Assembly: GCA_937966095.1 (NCBI GenBank)
Contig: CALCKF010000010.1
Coordinates: 1-16,723, forward strand
From: an uncultured Eubacterium sp.
GTDB lineage: Bacteria > Bacillota > Clostridia > Peptostreptococcales > Anaerovoracaceae
DNA length: 16,723 nt
Direction of reading: 5' to 3'
The position numbers were made by a program, and so were the translations under genes. Each line of letters opens with the position of its first letter. The stretch's first letter is position 1. This document shows, piece after piece, positions 5,608-14,116 of this stretch. The notes under the pieces are model-generated. The model searched no databases and was not told the DNA's origin. It worked only from the letters and a program-made list of their open reading frames with translations.

Positions 5608-6543
5608 TTAAAGCAATCCTTTTTCTCTATGATATGCTTTTGCCATTATGCAGTCACTCTGGATCTGTCTGCTCAGTTCTTCCACTCCGGAGAATTTCTT
5701 TTCCGCTCTTGTACGTTTTATGAACTCCACTTTTATGTTTTTACCGTAAAGTTCGCTGTCAAAATTAAATATATGTGTTTCCACATTCTTATTATACGTG
5801 CCTATTGTAGGTTTTACCCCTACATTGGTGACACTGGGATATCTTATGCCGTTATATATGCAATATGTTATATATACCCCATTTGGAGGAGTCGCCATTG
5901 TTTCATCTATCATCACATTGGAAGTAGGGAATCCTATCGTTCGCCCCAGCTTATTGCCTACCACGACTTCTCCGCCTATGGAATACATCCTTCCCATGAA
6001 CCTGGCACATTCCTCCATGCGACCTTCCTCTATAAGCTTTCTTATATAAGTGCTGCTTACGACTATACCGTCTATCTTATATGGCTCCTGCACATGTATT
6101 CCGAATCCATGTTTAAGACCCTCATGCATAAGCACCTCAGGAGTTCCGGCCGCCTTATACCCGAAACTGTAGTTGAATCCGCAGTATGCTTCCCTTATTT
6201 TAAATTTGTCCACCAGGATATCCTCGACGAAAGTCTCCGGAGACATGTTCAGGATTTCATGAGTAAACGGTATATTGAACATATAGTCTATGCCCATCTC
6301 TTCCATTATTTCAGCCTTTTCTTCAGGGTACAGTATATTTTTCACAGCAGGCAGTTCTTTTAAAAGAGTCCTTGTATGATTTGAAAAAGTAAAAACAGCA
6401 CTCATAAGCCCTGCAGCTTCTGCACTCTTTACAGTTCTTTGTATTATCTGCTGATGACCTTTATGAACTCCATCAAAATTTCCAAGAGCCACTACAGTAG
6501 GTTCTATATCATATATTTCGTTAAGCGAATTGAAAATCTTCAT
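5608..6543 (-). CDS. ribF: bifunctional riboflavin kinase / FAD synthetase
   Basis: This 311-residue cytosolic enzyme phosphorylates riboflavin to FMN and adenylates FMN to FAD. The N-terminal adenylyltransferase module shows GNFDGVHKGH (21-30), CGFNYSFG (121-128) and VSSTYIRKL (162-170). The C-terminal flavokinase module shows GRTIGFPTSN (200-209), NGVY (221-224), NVGVKPTIG (240-248) and the stretch ETHIFNFDSELYGK. The usual GFDFRFG-type element reads GFNYSFG, with Asn replacing Asp. Length is normal. The ATG at 6543 has a modest AAGG site about 8 nt upstream. It is the last protein gene of the operon, 23 nt after truB; rpsO, which follows it in Bacillus subtilis, is not here. Confidence 0.96.
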   Translation of the reverse strand: MKIFNSLNEIYDIEPTVVALGNFDGVHKGHQQIIQRTVKSAEAAGLMSAVFTFSNHTRTLLKELPAVKNILYPEEKAEIMEEMGIDYMFNIPFTHEILNMSPETFVEDILVDKFKIREAYCGFNYSFGYKAAGTPEVLMHEGLKHGFGIHVQEPYKIDGIVVSSTYIRKLIEEGRMEECARFMGRMYSIGGEVVVGNKLGRTIGFPTSNVMIDETMATPPNGVYITYCIYNGIRYPSVTNVGVKPTIGTYNKNVETHIFNFDSELYGKNIKVEFIKRTRAEKKFSGVEELSRQIQSDCIMAKAYHREKGLL

Positions 6544-6566
6544 GTCATTTGCCTTTCAAAAATTTG

Positions 6567-7511
6567 TTACACCAATATCTTATCGGCCTTTAGCATATTG
6601 TCTGTGACACTATGATATCCTATTCCCAGGAATATTCCGGATCCTGCCTCATAAACAGTATACAGGCTGTCATATGACCTGCCTCTGCTGTTATATCTGC
6701 CATCACTATTTTCGGCAGGTTTCTTCAGAATTTTTGTATGATCCCATCTTATGCTGTTGCCGCTGCGAAAATATCTGGCTCTGTCAGGCTGGATCTGAAT
6801 TTTTCCTAAATTCCCCAGAGGTTTATCGACTCTGATAAGAAGATTTTCAACCTCTTTCAGACTCATCTCTTTCAGTTCATCAGGCGATACTGCTTTCTCC
6901 AGAGTAAAAATGCCGCTTGCCGTTCTTGTCAGAGACGTCATGACACCTCCGCACCCCAGCATTTTTCCAAGATCACTGCATATACTCCTTATATATGTAC
7001 CCTTTGAACATGTTACATCAAATGAAACTGTGCCTGATGAAATATCCGTTTCTATTATATCTATATTACGTATTCGAACTTTTCTCGGCTTTATGTCCAC
7101 TTCCTGTCCACGCCGTGCATACTCATAAAGTCTCTTACCGTTTACCCTTACTGCAGAATATATCGGGGGTGTCTGGATTATTTCTCCTTTAAAGTTCGAA
7201 ACAGCTTTTTCTATATCGCGCTCCGTAATCCCGGTTATACTTTTTCTTTCAATGACCGTTCCCCATATGTCCTGAGTATCCGTTACCATACCGAGGCTTG
7301 CTGTACACCTGTATGTTTTATAATCAGCGTCGAGATATTCTATTATTTTTGCCGCCTTACCGAGAAAAACCGACAGAAGGCCTTCGGCCATAGGATCAAG
7401 AGTCCCTCCGTGACCTGTTTTCCTGATACCGGTGACCCTTCGGCATACTGCCACACAATCATGAGAAGTCCAGTTCTGCGGCTTATTCAATATCAATATA
7501 CCTTCCTTCAT
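6567..7511 (-). CDS. truB: tRNA pseudouridine(55) synthase TruB
   Basis: This 314-residue enzyme converts U55 in the T loop of tRNAs to pseudouridine. Motifs are NKPQNWTSHD (9-18), GHGGTLDPMAEG with catalytic Asp39 (33-44), KTYR (65-68), PPIYSAVRVNGKRLYEYAR (115-133) and CSKGTYIRSICSDLG (168-182). A C-terminal TruB_C/PUA-like region follows. The catalytic loop reads HGGTLDPMAEG, where HTGTLDPLATG is more common; the Asp is intact. Its ATG (7509-7511) overlaps the nrnA TGA stop by 4 nt (7508-7511), so it is translationally coupled to nrnA. Confidence 0.96.
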   Translation of the reverse strand: MKEGILILNKPQNWTSHDCVAVCRRVTGIRKTGHGGTLDPMAEGLLSVFLGKAAKIIEYLDADYKTYRCTASLGMVTDTQDIWGTVIERKSITGITERDIEKAVSNFKGEIIQTPPIYSAVRVNGKRLYEYARRGQEVDIKPRKVRIRNIDIIETDISSGTVSFDVTCSKGTYIRSICSDLGKMLGCGGVMTSLTRTASGIFTLEKAVSPDELKEMSLKEVENLLIRVDKPLGNLGKIQIQPDRARYFRSGNSIRWDHTKILKKPAENSDGRYNSRGRSYDSLYTVYEAGSGIFLGIGYHSVTDNMLKADKILV

Positions 7512-8479
7512 CTACTCTCCCAGTAACTGTTCAATTCATTTTTAATCGTTTCCAAAGCTTTCTCCATCGACATGTCCAGAGTACATCCTGCCGCCTTGGC
7601 ATGACCTCCTCCTCCGAACTTCATGGCTATAACGTTTACAACACCATATGATTTCGCCCTCATGCTGACTTTTATGCCCCCGTCCTTTTCCTTCAAAAAC
7701 GCTGCCAGCTCTATCCCTTCTATGTTTCTCAATATGTCCACAGCTCCTTCGCTGTCATCTGCTTCAGCATCGCAAAGATCAAGCATTTCCTTAGTCACAT
7801 ATGAAACAGCAGCCTTACCATTGGCTATAACTTCCATACATTTTATTATCTCGCTTTGAAGTCTCAGTTTTCTAAGACTTATATTATGATAAAGCAGTAC
7901 TGCTATAGCAGAATGATCTATACCTGTCTCAAGCAGATCTGACACTATCCTGTGCGTCTCTGCAGTGGTGTTTGAATACTGGAAACTCCCTGTATCCGTA
8001 TTTATACCCACATATAGAGATTCCGCGATTTTGCTGTCAATAGTTACATCCATTGCCACAAGTAATTTGTATATTATCTGTGAAGCGGCAGCTTCTCTTT
8101 CATCGATATAATAATAATCTCCCAGACCTTCGGAAGCCTCATGATGATCTATGCAGATCCTGAATCTTCCGGTATTGAACTTATCTGAACGTTTTATAAA
8201 ACGACTTTCTTCACTGCAGTCCACACATATACATATATCCGGTGCTTCTACACAATCTGCATTATCAGTAAAATATTGCGTATCCATAAACCGGAGATAT
8301 CCCGGTATTTCATCATCCAGCAGCACCCATGCATTTTTGCCTGTGCTTCTCATTGCACGGCAAAGAGCCGCACATGACCCTATGGCATCACCATCTGGAC
8401 TCACATGAGGAAATATCAGTATGGATGCGGCATTGTTCAGCATTACGCCTATATCTTTAAGTGAAGTGTTGCTGATCAT
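7508..8479 (-). CDS. nrnA: DHH/DHHA1 phosphoesterase, NrnA-like oligoribonuclease / pAp phosphatase
   Basis: This 323-residue protein has an N-terminal DHH metal-dependent phosphoesterase domain, with HVSPDGDAIGS (25-35), VDCSEESR with Asp87, the IDHH signature (110-113) and NTDTGSF (Asp162). The C-terminal DHHA1 substrate-binding domain contains FGGGGHAKAAG (288-298). NrnA-type enzymes degrade short RNA oligomers (including pGpG) and dephosphorylate 3'-phosphoadenosine 5'-phosphate. Its place between rbfA and truB is common in Clostridia. The GGAAAGG-type site lies 14 nt or more before the ATG at 8479, so initiation may be weak or rely on coupling to rbfA, whose stop is 27 nt away. Confidence 0.93.
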   Translation of the reverse strand: MISNTSLKDIGVMLNNAASILIFPHVSPDGDAIGSCAALCRAMRSTGKNAWVLLDDEIPGYLRFMDTQYFTDNADCVEAPDICICVDCSEESRFIKRSDKFNTGRFRICIDHHEASEGLGDYYYIDEREAAASQIIYKLLVAMDVTIDSKIAESLYVGINTDTGSFQYSNTTAETHRIVSDLLETGIDHSAIAVLLYHNISLRKLRLQSEIIKCMEVIANGKAAVSYVTKEMLDLCDAEADDSEGAVDILRNIEGIELAAFLKEKDGGIKVSMRAKSYGVVNVIAMKFGGGGHAKAAGCTLDMSMEKALETIKNELNSYWESR

Positions 8480-8506
8480 ATATACTGCTTTTTCCTTTCC
8501 TTGAAA

Positions 8507-8878
8507 TCACTTTATGTCAAGTTCATCTATTATCTTTGATATGCGTCTGCCGTATTCCATAGATTTGTCTATCTTGAAAATAAGTTCCGGCACATGTCTG
8601 AGCTTTATCCGCTGACCTATTTCCCTTCGGATGAATCCTGCGGCATTCCTCATAGCATCAAGCACATCCTTCTGCTGTCTTTCAGCATCAGCCTCTTCCG
8701 AACTCAGACCCAGTACCGAAAGATATACTGTAGCATAACTTCCGTCGCTTGTCACCTCTACGGCAGTTATGCTGATCATAGCAGACAATCTCGGATCTTT
8801 TAGCTCCCTTAGCAGCATTTCACTTATTATTTTCTTTATCTCTTCTCCGAGTCTTTCACGTCTGTGTTCCCTGACCAT
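8507..8878 (-). CDS. rbfA: 30S ribosome-binding factor RbfA
   Basis: This 123-residue KH-fold protein is needed for late 30S maturation and 16S rRNA 5'-end processing. The family pattern is clear: R.ERLGEEIKKIISEML near residues 7-22, LKDPRL (26-31), VEVTSDGSYATVYLSV, and RHVPELIFKIDKSMEYGRRI near the end. AGGAGG (8885-8890) overlaps the infB stop codon (8889-8891) and stands 6 nt before the ATG at 8878, so ribosomes finishing infB can restart directly. No ylxP lies between infB and rbfA. Confidence 0.95.
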   Translation of the reverse strand: MVREHRRERLGEEIKKIISEMLLRELKDPRLSAMISITAVEVTSDGSYATVYLSVLGLSSEEADAERQQKDVLDAMRNAAGFIRREIGQRIKLRHVPELIFKIDKSMEYGRRISKIIDELDIK

Positions 8879-8888
8879 ATCAGGCCTC

Positions 8889-11702
8889 CTAATTTCTTTC
8901 TATTTCTTCCATAGTGAAGCATTCTATTATGTCGCCTTCCTTGATATCATTGTAATTCTCTATACCTATACCGCATTCGTACCCTTGGGCAACCTCTTTT
9001 GCATCGTCTTTGAACCTCTTAAGGGATGATATCTTTCCTTCATGTATGACTATACCATCTCTTACAAGACGTATCTGTTCATTGCGGACGACCTTACCGT
9101 CTGTAACATAAGCTCCTCCTACAATGCCTACGCCCGGAACCTTGAAGGTGTCTCTTATTTCTACTGTTCCCAGAACAACTTCCTTAAATTCAGGATCAAG
9201 CATACCTTTTATGGCATTTTCCACATCATCTATGATGTCATATATTACTCTGTATGTTCTTATCTGCACTCCTTCACGTTCGGCTATACTGCTGACTGCA
9301 GCACTAGGTCTTACATTAAAGCCTATTATTACCGAATCAGATGTCCCTGCCAGCATTATATCCGACTCGGTGACTGCTCCAACTCCTGTATGGACTATTT
9401 TCACCTTAACTTCATCAGTGGAAAGCTTTTCAAGCGATGTTACGATCGCTCCAACAGAGCCCTGTACATCTCCCTTTATTATAAGATTCAGTTCCTTTAC
9501 TTCACCTTCCTGTATCTGACTGAACAATTCTTCCAGAGTTGTGCTGGAATTTCTGGCAAGGACTTCTTCCCTCAGCTTACGCTGCCTATTCTCAGCTATT
9601 TCTCTGGCTATCCTGTCATCTTTCACAGCATTGAAAACATCACCCGCATGCGGCACATCCGTAAGGCCAAGGACCTCTACTGCCGTTGCCGGGCCTGCAC
9701 TTCTCAGCTTGTCGCCCTTATGATTCGTCATGAGTCTGATCTTTCCGGAGCACGTTCCTGCCACTATACTCATGCCTGATTTCAAAGTGCCATTGAGCAC
9801 CAGCAGGCTTGCAACAGGACCCTTTGCCTTGTCAAGTCTTGCTTCAAGCACTGTTCCCAGCGCCAGCCTGTCAGGATTTGCCTTCAGTTCCAGCACCTCT
9901 GCCTGCAGAAGTATCATTTCAAGAAGGTTTACGATACCTTCCCCGGTCTTTGCTGATACAGGTACGCTTATGACATCACCGCCCCAGTCTTCAACAAGCA
10001 CTCCGTTATTTGCCAGATCTGCTTTTACCACTTCCGGATTTGCACCTGGTTTATCCATCTTGTTTATAGCTACTATTATAGGAACACCTGCCGCTTTTGC
10101 ATGGCTTATCGACTCTACTGTCTGAGGCTTTACACTGTCATCGGCCGCCACGACCAGCACAGCTATATCTGTAGCGTGAGCACCTCTTGCTCTCATCGCA
10201 GTGAAAGCTTCATGCCCCGGAGTATCCAGAAATACTATTTTCTGTCCGTTTATCTCGACTTCAGATGCTCCGATATGCTGTGTTATACCGCCTGATTCCT
10301 GAGCTGTCACATTAGTCTTTCTTATAGCGTCCAGAAGTGACGTTTTACCATGGTCTACATGACCCATTACAGTGATGATCGGAGCCCTAGGCTTGAGGTC
10401 TTCCTCCCTGTCTTGGAAGTTTTCTATACCTTCTTCCTCGCTTTCCTCCTTTACGTTTCCTATAGCTACCTGTATTCCCATCTCTTCTGCGAGCAGGACT
10501 ACCGTATCTTCATCAAGATTCTGATTCACATTGGCCATCACGCCCATTTTCATCAAAGTCATTATTATCTGGGATACTGTTGTCTTTGTCTGTTCTGCAA
10601 AACCAGCAACAGTAATAGGCACATTGATCATAACTGTGCCTACCGGCAATTCAACTGCTTCTATTTCCGGTTCCGGAGCAGTTTTAGGTTTAGGCCGTTT
10701 CTTGTTTCTGACTTGCTTTTCAAGAGATTTGCTCTGAGGCTTGCTGCCTTTCTTGCCGTTTCCTCCTCTTTCAAGCTTGGAAAACTTATCGTGCTCCCTG
10801 TTTTTATCCTTATTCTTCTTATCGGATCGATGAGTTCCCGGCTTAGCAGAAATCACTTCGTCCGTTCCTTCATTCTTTCGTGAAGCTGTCCTCTGTATCT
10901 TTTCAGGTTTTTCTCCTCTGTCAGCCTTCCGATCGCTATGCTTCCCCGATGTCCTTTCAGATGATTTTTTATCAGACGGTTTTCTGTCGGATGAACGTTT
11001 CCTTTCATCCGAGCCATGCGAAGCCTTCTTTTCAGCCTCCCTTTTTTCAGCCTCTCTCCTCTCAGCCTTGCGTTTTTCAGCAGCTTCGGCTTCCTCACGT
11101 CTCACATCCTCTGCTCTTTTTATTACCTTTAGCCGGCTCTGTCTTCTCGGAGCTTCCGTTTTTCTGACTTCACCTTCAGCTGCTCTTGATACTGTTTTAG
11201 CAGGTTCGATCTTCTTTTCTTCAGTTATTTTATCATTCTGAGCTTTTTCCTGCTTTACCTTTTCCTTATCTTCTTTAGCTATCCTTTTTTCCAACATCTC
11301 TTTAGATACAACAGGTTTGCCTACAGGCGGCTTAGGTCTCCCCTCTACTTCCTTTGACACTATCGGCCTGCCTACAGGCGGTTTTGATGCAGCTGATTTG
11401 GCGGAGGATTTAACTGTTGTTTTATTTGTTTTCTTGATTTCAGGAAGTTTAACATTGGCAGCCTTCACCGTAACCTTAGGCTCCCCTTCTTTCTTTTCAT
11501 TTTCAGTTTTCTTGGCTTTGACCCGTACCACCTTGGTTTCGGTATGTGTACCGCTTCTCATGATGGTGTTCCTTACAGCGGTAGTATCTATATCAGAAAG
11601 TTCGTCACTCAACTTTGATACATTTATGCCCATAGCCTTTGCTTTCTCGAGCACTTCTTTACCGGTCAGGCTGAGTTCTGCTGCCAGCTCCTTTATTTTC
11701 AT
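8889..11702 (-). CDS. infB: translation initiation factor IF-2
   Basis: This 937-residue GTPase delivers initiator tRNA to the 30S subunit and promotes 50S joining. It has an N-terminal IF2_N module (1-50), a long K/E/R-rich linker to about 345, and a second IF2_N module (about 350-412). In the G domain, G1 GHVDHGKT is at 447-454, G2 is GGITQHIGA, G3 is DTPGHEAF near 493, G4 NKMD is at 547-550 and G5 SAKTGEG is at 583-589. The beta-barrel and C-terminal initiator-tRNA-binding domains follow. Start: the upstream ATG at 11708 is only 2 nt from AGGAGG (11711-11716), while the ATG at 11702 (MKIKELAAEL) has 8 nt, so the latter is chosen. The linker holds a duplicated KPPVG.P.VSKE element. It lies 14 nt after ylxQ. 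Confidence 0.97.
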   Translation of the reverse strand: MKIKELAAELSLTGKEVLEKAKAMGINVSKLSDELSDIDTTAVRNTIMRSGTHTETKVVRVKAKKTENEKKEGEPKVTVKAANVKLPEIKKTNKTTVKSSAKSAASKPPVGRPIVSKEVEGRPKPPVGKPVVSKEMLEKRIAKEDKEKVKQEKAQNDKITEEKKIEPAKTVSRAAEGEVRKTEAPRRQSRLKVIKRAEDVRREEAEAAEKRKAERREAEKREAEKKASHGSDERKRSSDRKPSDKKSSERTSGKHSDRKADRGEKPEKIQRTASRKNEGTDEVISAKPGTHRSDKKNKDKNREHDKFSKLERGGNGKKGSKPQSKSLEKQVRNKKRPKPKTAPEPEIEAVELPVGTVMINVPITVAGFAEQTKTTVSQIIMTLMKMGVMANVNQNLDEDTVVLLAEEMGIQVAIGNVKEESEEEGIENFQDREEDLKPRAPIITVMGHVDHGKTSLLDAIRKTNVTAQESGGITQHIGASEVEINGQKIVFLDTPGHEAFTAMRARGAHATDIAVLVVAADDSVKPQTVESISHAKAAGVPIIVAINKMDKPGANPEVVKADLANNGVLVEDWGGDVISVPVSAKTGEGIVNLLEMILLQAEVLELKANPDRLALGTVLEARLDKAKGPVASLLVLNGTLKSGMSIVAGTCSGKIRLMTNHKGDKLRSAGPATAVEVLGLTDVPHAGDVFNAVKDDRIAREIAENRQRKLREEVLARNSSTTLEELFSQIQEGEVKELNLIIKGDVQGSVGAIVTSLEKLSTDEVKVKIVHTGVGAVTESDIMLAGTSDSVIIGFNVRPSAAVSSIAEREGVQIRTYRVIYDIIDDVENAIKGMLDPEFKEVVLGTVEIRDTFKVPGVGIVGGAYVTDGKVVRNEQIRLVRDGIVIHEGKISSLKRFKDDAKEVAQGYECGIGIENYNDIKEGDIIECFTMEEIERN

Positions 11703-11716
11703 ACACATTTCCTCCT

Positions 11717-12028
11717 TTACTCTGCTCCCCTGTTTATCTCATTCAAAATAACTTTCTTGAAATTATCATCGCATACCGCGAAAACGCTTCTGCCGGAAGT
11801 TCCTACAGCATGCGAAAGTTCGTCGCTGAATCCGTATTTTATATATTCAACTCCATGTTTTCTTATTTCCTTGATTATCTTTTTTTCACTGTTTGCCGAG
11901 ATGTCTTCTGCAATTATAATGAGTTTTACTTTCCCTTTAGCCAGTGCAAATATACAGGTGTTCACTCCTGATATAAGATTTCCTGATTTTTTTGCAAACC
12001 CAAGATAACTAATCACTTTCTTTTTCAT
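11717..12028 (-). CDS. ylxQ: L7Ae/L30e-family RNA-binding protein YlxQ
   Basis: This 103-residue protein has the L7Ae kink-turn-binding fold seen in YlxQ (RplGA) and YbxF: LGFAKKSGNLISG (9-21), IIIAEDISANSEKKI (37-51) and ELSHAVGTSGRSVFAV (70-85). It probably binds structured RNA linked to ribosome assembly. The ATG at 12028 is taken as the start because homologues begin at this point; a GGAG (12039-12042) lies 10 nt upstream. The frame can extend back to 12064, but those residues do not resemble the family. The gene overlaps the end of ylxR by 20 nt. Confidence 0.9.
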   Translation of the reverse strand: MKKKVISYLGFAKKSGNLISGVNTCIFALAKGKVKLIIIAEDISANSEKKIIKEIRKHGVEYIKYGFSDELSHAVGTSGRSVFAVCDDNFKKVILNEINRGAE

Positions 12029-12293
12029 ATCCTGCAAGCTCCATGAATATGTTATCCATATCACTGTCAGAAACCTCTATTCCAAAGTTTCTTTGCAATG
12101 CTCTTTTCTTCCTTGCTTTTTCCATACAATTCCTGTCAGGACATATATATACGCCTCTGCCCTTTGCCTTGCCTGTCGGATCCACGCTTATACTTCCTTC
12201 ATAGCATGTTATTCTCACCAGACTGTTTTTAGGTTTTGATTCCATGCATCCTACACATCGCCTCATCGGTACTTTTTTATTCTTCAAACTCAT
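12009..12293 (-). CDS. ylxR: YlxR (DUF448) RNA-binding protein
   Basis: This 94-residue member of the YlxR family is normally found between nusA and infB. It shows KVPMRRCVGC (7-16), SVDPTGKAKGRGVYIC (36-51) and a second pair of cysteines (C51, C56) matching C13/C16. YlxR is a small nucleic-acid-binding protein; the proposed partners of relatives include RNase P RNA and nucleoid DNA. The ATG at 12293 fits the family N-terminus. GGGAG lies only 2 nt upstream, so translation probably depends on coupling: the gene overlaps the end of nusA by 17 nt. The open frame extends upstream to 12356, but the extra residues are not family-like. Confidence 0.92.
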   Translation of the reverse strand: MSLKNKKVPMRRCVGCMESKPKNSLVRITCYEGSISVDPTGKAKGRGVYICPDRNCMEKARKKRALQRNFGIEVSDSDMDNIFMELAGYEKESD

Positions 12294-13386
12294 CGCTCCC
12301 GTCTTCTTCCAACTCAACGATACCTTCCTGGATATCATCATTTTCCGGTACTCCAAAGTACTGAGTATGGCTTTTTATATCTATTTTCCACCCGCACAGC
12401 TTCGCTGCGAGCCTTACGTTCTGACCTTCTTTGCCTATTGCAAGGGACAGTTGATAATCCGGTACCACGACCGTAGCAGACTTTTCTTCATCACCTATTA
12501 TTACTTCCTCTACCTTAGCGGGACTTAGTACATTTTTAATCAGTACCTTAGGATCATCATCCCATGTCGTTATATCTATTTTTTCACCAAAAAGCTCATC
12601 TACTATATTCTTTACACGTGAGCCGCCTGTTCCTACACATGCCCCTACAGGATCCACATTTTCATCATCTGTATATACCGCTATCTTAGTTCTTGATCCT
12701 GCTTCTCTTGCTATGCTTTTTATAACAACTGTCCCGTCTTCGATCTCAGGAACTTCCAGCTCAAACAATTTTTCCACAAACCCTGGATGAGTTCTTGAAA
12801 GGAATATCTGAGGCCCTTTGGTACTTTTTCTCACATCCATTATATAAGCTTTTATCCTGTCATTCACTCTGTAACGTTCTCCGGCAGCACGTTCACTTGC
12901 TATCAGGATTCCTTCAGTATTTCCCATGTTTACGAAAATAGTCTCATTGTTTATCCTCTGCACCACACCGGTTATGAGATCCCCCTGCCGATTAATGTAA
13001 TTATCAAATATCATACCTCTTTCCGCTTCTCTTATTCTCTGCACTACGACCTGCTTGGCTGTCTGAGCGGCTATCCTTCCGAAATCCCTAGGGGTCACCT
13101 GATATTCAACTACATCACCTACCTGATATCTGGGATCTATGTCAAGAGCTTCCTCCAATGATATTTCAGTAAATTCATCATTCACTTCTTCAACTACGTC
13201 ACGCCTCATCAATACATCCACATCTCCATTATCACGGTCTATGCTGACTCTCACATTCTGAGATGTGCCATAATTTTTTTTGTATGCCGAAACCAGTGCA
13301 GATTCTATGGCTTCTATAAGAACATCTTTAGATATTCCCTTTTCCTTCACTAAATCATCTATAGCATTTATAAATTCTTTATTCAT
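12277..13386 (-). CDS. nusA: transcription termination/antitermination factor NusA
   Basis: This 369-residue protein binds RNA polymerase and modulates pausing, intrinsic termination and antitermination. The order is an N-terminal polymerase-binding domain (1-125, starting MNKEFINAIDDLVKEKGISK), an S1 domain (about 134-200), KH1 (about 200-280, VGACVGTGGSRVKNIV) and KH2 (300-345, LSLAIGKEGQNVRLAAKL), then an acidic tail ending EDGSDEFEE. Length is normal for Firmicutes, which lack the acidic-repeat domains of the E. coli protein. GGAGG (13396-13400) lies 9 nt before the ATG at 13386; the frame extends upstream to 13458 but over unrelated residues within rimP. It lies 17 nt after rimP. Confidence 0.97.
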   Translation of the reverse strand: MNKEFINAIDDLVKEKGISKDVLIEAIESALVSAYKKNYGTSQNVRVSIDRDNGDVDVLMRRDVVEEVNDEFTEISLEEALDIDPRYQVGDVVEYQVTPRDFGRIAAQTAKQVVVQRIREAERGMIFDNYINRQGDLITGVVQRINNETIFVNMGNTEGILIASERAAGERYRVNDRIKAYIMDVRKSTKGPQIFLSRTHPGFVEKLFELEVPEIEDGTVVIKSIAREAGSRTKIAVYTDDENVDPVGACVGTGGSRVKNIVDELFGEKIDITTWDDDPKVLIKNVLSPAKVEEVIIGDEEKSATVVVPDYQLSLAIGKEGQNVRLAAKLCGWKIDIKSHTQYFGVPENDDIQEGIVELEEDGSDEFEE

Positions 13387-13403
13387 CTTTAATATCCTCC
13401 TGT

Positions 13404-13877
13404 TTAAAAAACAACAGCCAGGTTCGCTTTTGCGATTTCTGACAGATTCAGTTCCCATATTCTTTCATTATCATCTATGACTGTTATATTATCTCCTGAT
13501 ATATTTTCCAGCACTCCATGGATCTTCTTTACACCGTCTATGCTTACGTACAGCTTTATTTCCACTTCATGTCCAGAGTATCTTTCATAATGTTCAGGTT
13601 TCAAAAGCTCTCTGTCCAGTCCCGGAGAAGAAACCTCAAGATAATAATTCTGTTCTATAAGATCCTCTTCATCCAGTTTTTCACTTAAAAACCTGCTGAC
13701 TTTCTCACAATCATCAGTACCAATATACTGATCATGATCTGCCTTTTCCACATACACTCTCAAAAACCAATCTCTGCCTTCCTTGACAAACTCAGAACTG
13801 TATAATTCATACCCCTCGTCTGTCAGAAATCCGTCAAGCAGTTCTTCAACTGCTTCTGTGATTTTTTTCTTTGCCAT
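13404..13877 (-). CDS. rimP: ribosome maturation factor RimP
   Basis: This 157-residue 30S assembly factor is first in the operon. It contains the family signature YYLEVSSPGLDRELLKPEHY (about 98-117), flanked by the N-terminal alpha/beta domain and a C-terminal SH3-like domain (GVLENISGDNITV). RimP works early in 30S head assembly, matching the ribosome-biogenesis theme of the operon. The ATG at 13877 has a weak AAAGAGAG site upstream. Its leader starts near 13982 and carries a GC-rich hairpin. Confidence 0.95.
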   Translation of the reverse strand: MAKKKITEAVEELLDGFLTDEGYELYSSEFVKEGRDWFLRVYVEKADHDQYIGTDDCEKVSRFLSEKLDEEDLIEQNYYLEVSSPGLDRELLKPEHYERYSGHEVEIKLYVSIDGVKKIHGVLENISGDNITVIDDNERIWELNLSEIAKANLAVVF

Positions 13878-13933
13878 AAAACACTCTCTTTCGAATAAGC
13901 TGCTGAATATATATTTTTATACCGAATCGCAAA

Positions 13934-13964
13934 AGTAAAGAGTGGGTATTCGCCCACTCTTACT
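13934..13964 (-). other. leader hairpin in the rimP-nusA operon, possible attenuator
   Basis: AAGAGTGGG (13938-13946) pairs with CCCACTCTT (13953-13961) around a 6-nt loop. Three more pairs follow after a single-base bulge. On the minus strand the hairpin lies within the rimP leader and is followed by a moderately T-rich stretch (TTTACTTTTGCG). No other transcript would end here, because the nitroreductase gene is transcribed away from it. Confidence 0.6.
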
Positions 13965-13988
13965 AAACTGATTAGTTCTGATATTGAT

Positions 13989-14017
13989 ATCATATCATAT
14001 AGTCATTGTAATTTCAA
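13989..14017 (-). promoter_or_regulatory. sigma-A promoter of the rimP-nusA-infB operon
   Basis: On the minus strand TTGAAA (14012-14017) is followed after 17 nt by TATGAT (13989-13994), predicting a start near 13982 and a 105-nt leader. An overlapping TATGAT at 13994-13999 would leave only 12 nt and is not used. A weaker TTGCGA-17-TATTCA lies downstream of the leader hairpin. Confidence 0.7.
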
Positions 14018-14064
14018 GGATTAATTACTGCATACACAGTCCTTTTTTACATGTTATGCCTTTC

Positions 14065-14093
14065 TTGTGATTTTTGATCTTCCGTATTATAAT
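14065..14093 (+). promoter_or_regulatory. sigma-A promoter of the nitroreductase gene
   Basis: TTGTGA (14065-14070) is followed after 17 nt by a perfect TATAAT (14088-14093). The predicted start near 14100 leaves a 17-nt leader containing GGAGG (14106-14110). Confidence 0.8.
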
Positions 14094-14116
14094 TATACCG
14101 TAAATGGAGGGCATAA

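Noticed and set aside
5590..6363. A long + strand open frame antisense to ribF
   Set aside because: The protein is Cys/His/Tyr-rich nonsense with no family resemblance, and the opposite strand carries every RibF motif.
10350..11751. Several + strand open frames antisense to infB
   Set aside because: They are mirror images of the K/E/R-rich linker and G domain of IF-2 (giving Ser/Phe/Leu-rich sequence), without start signals.
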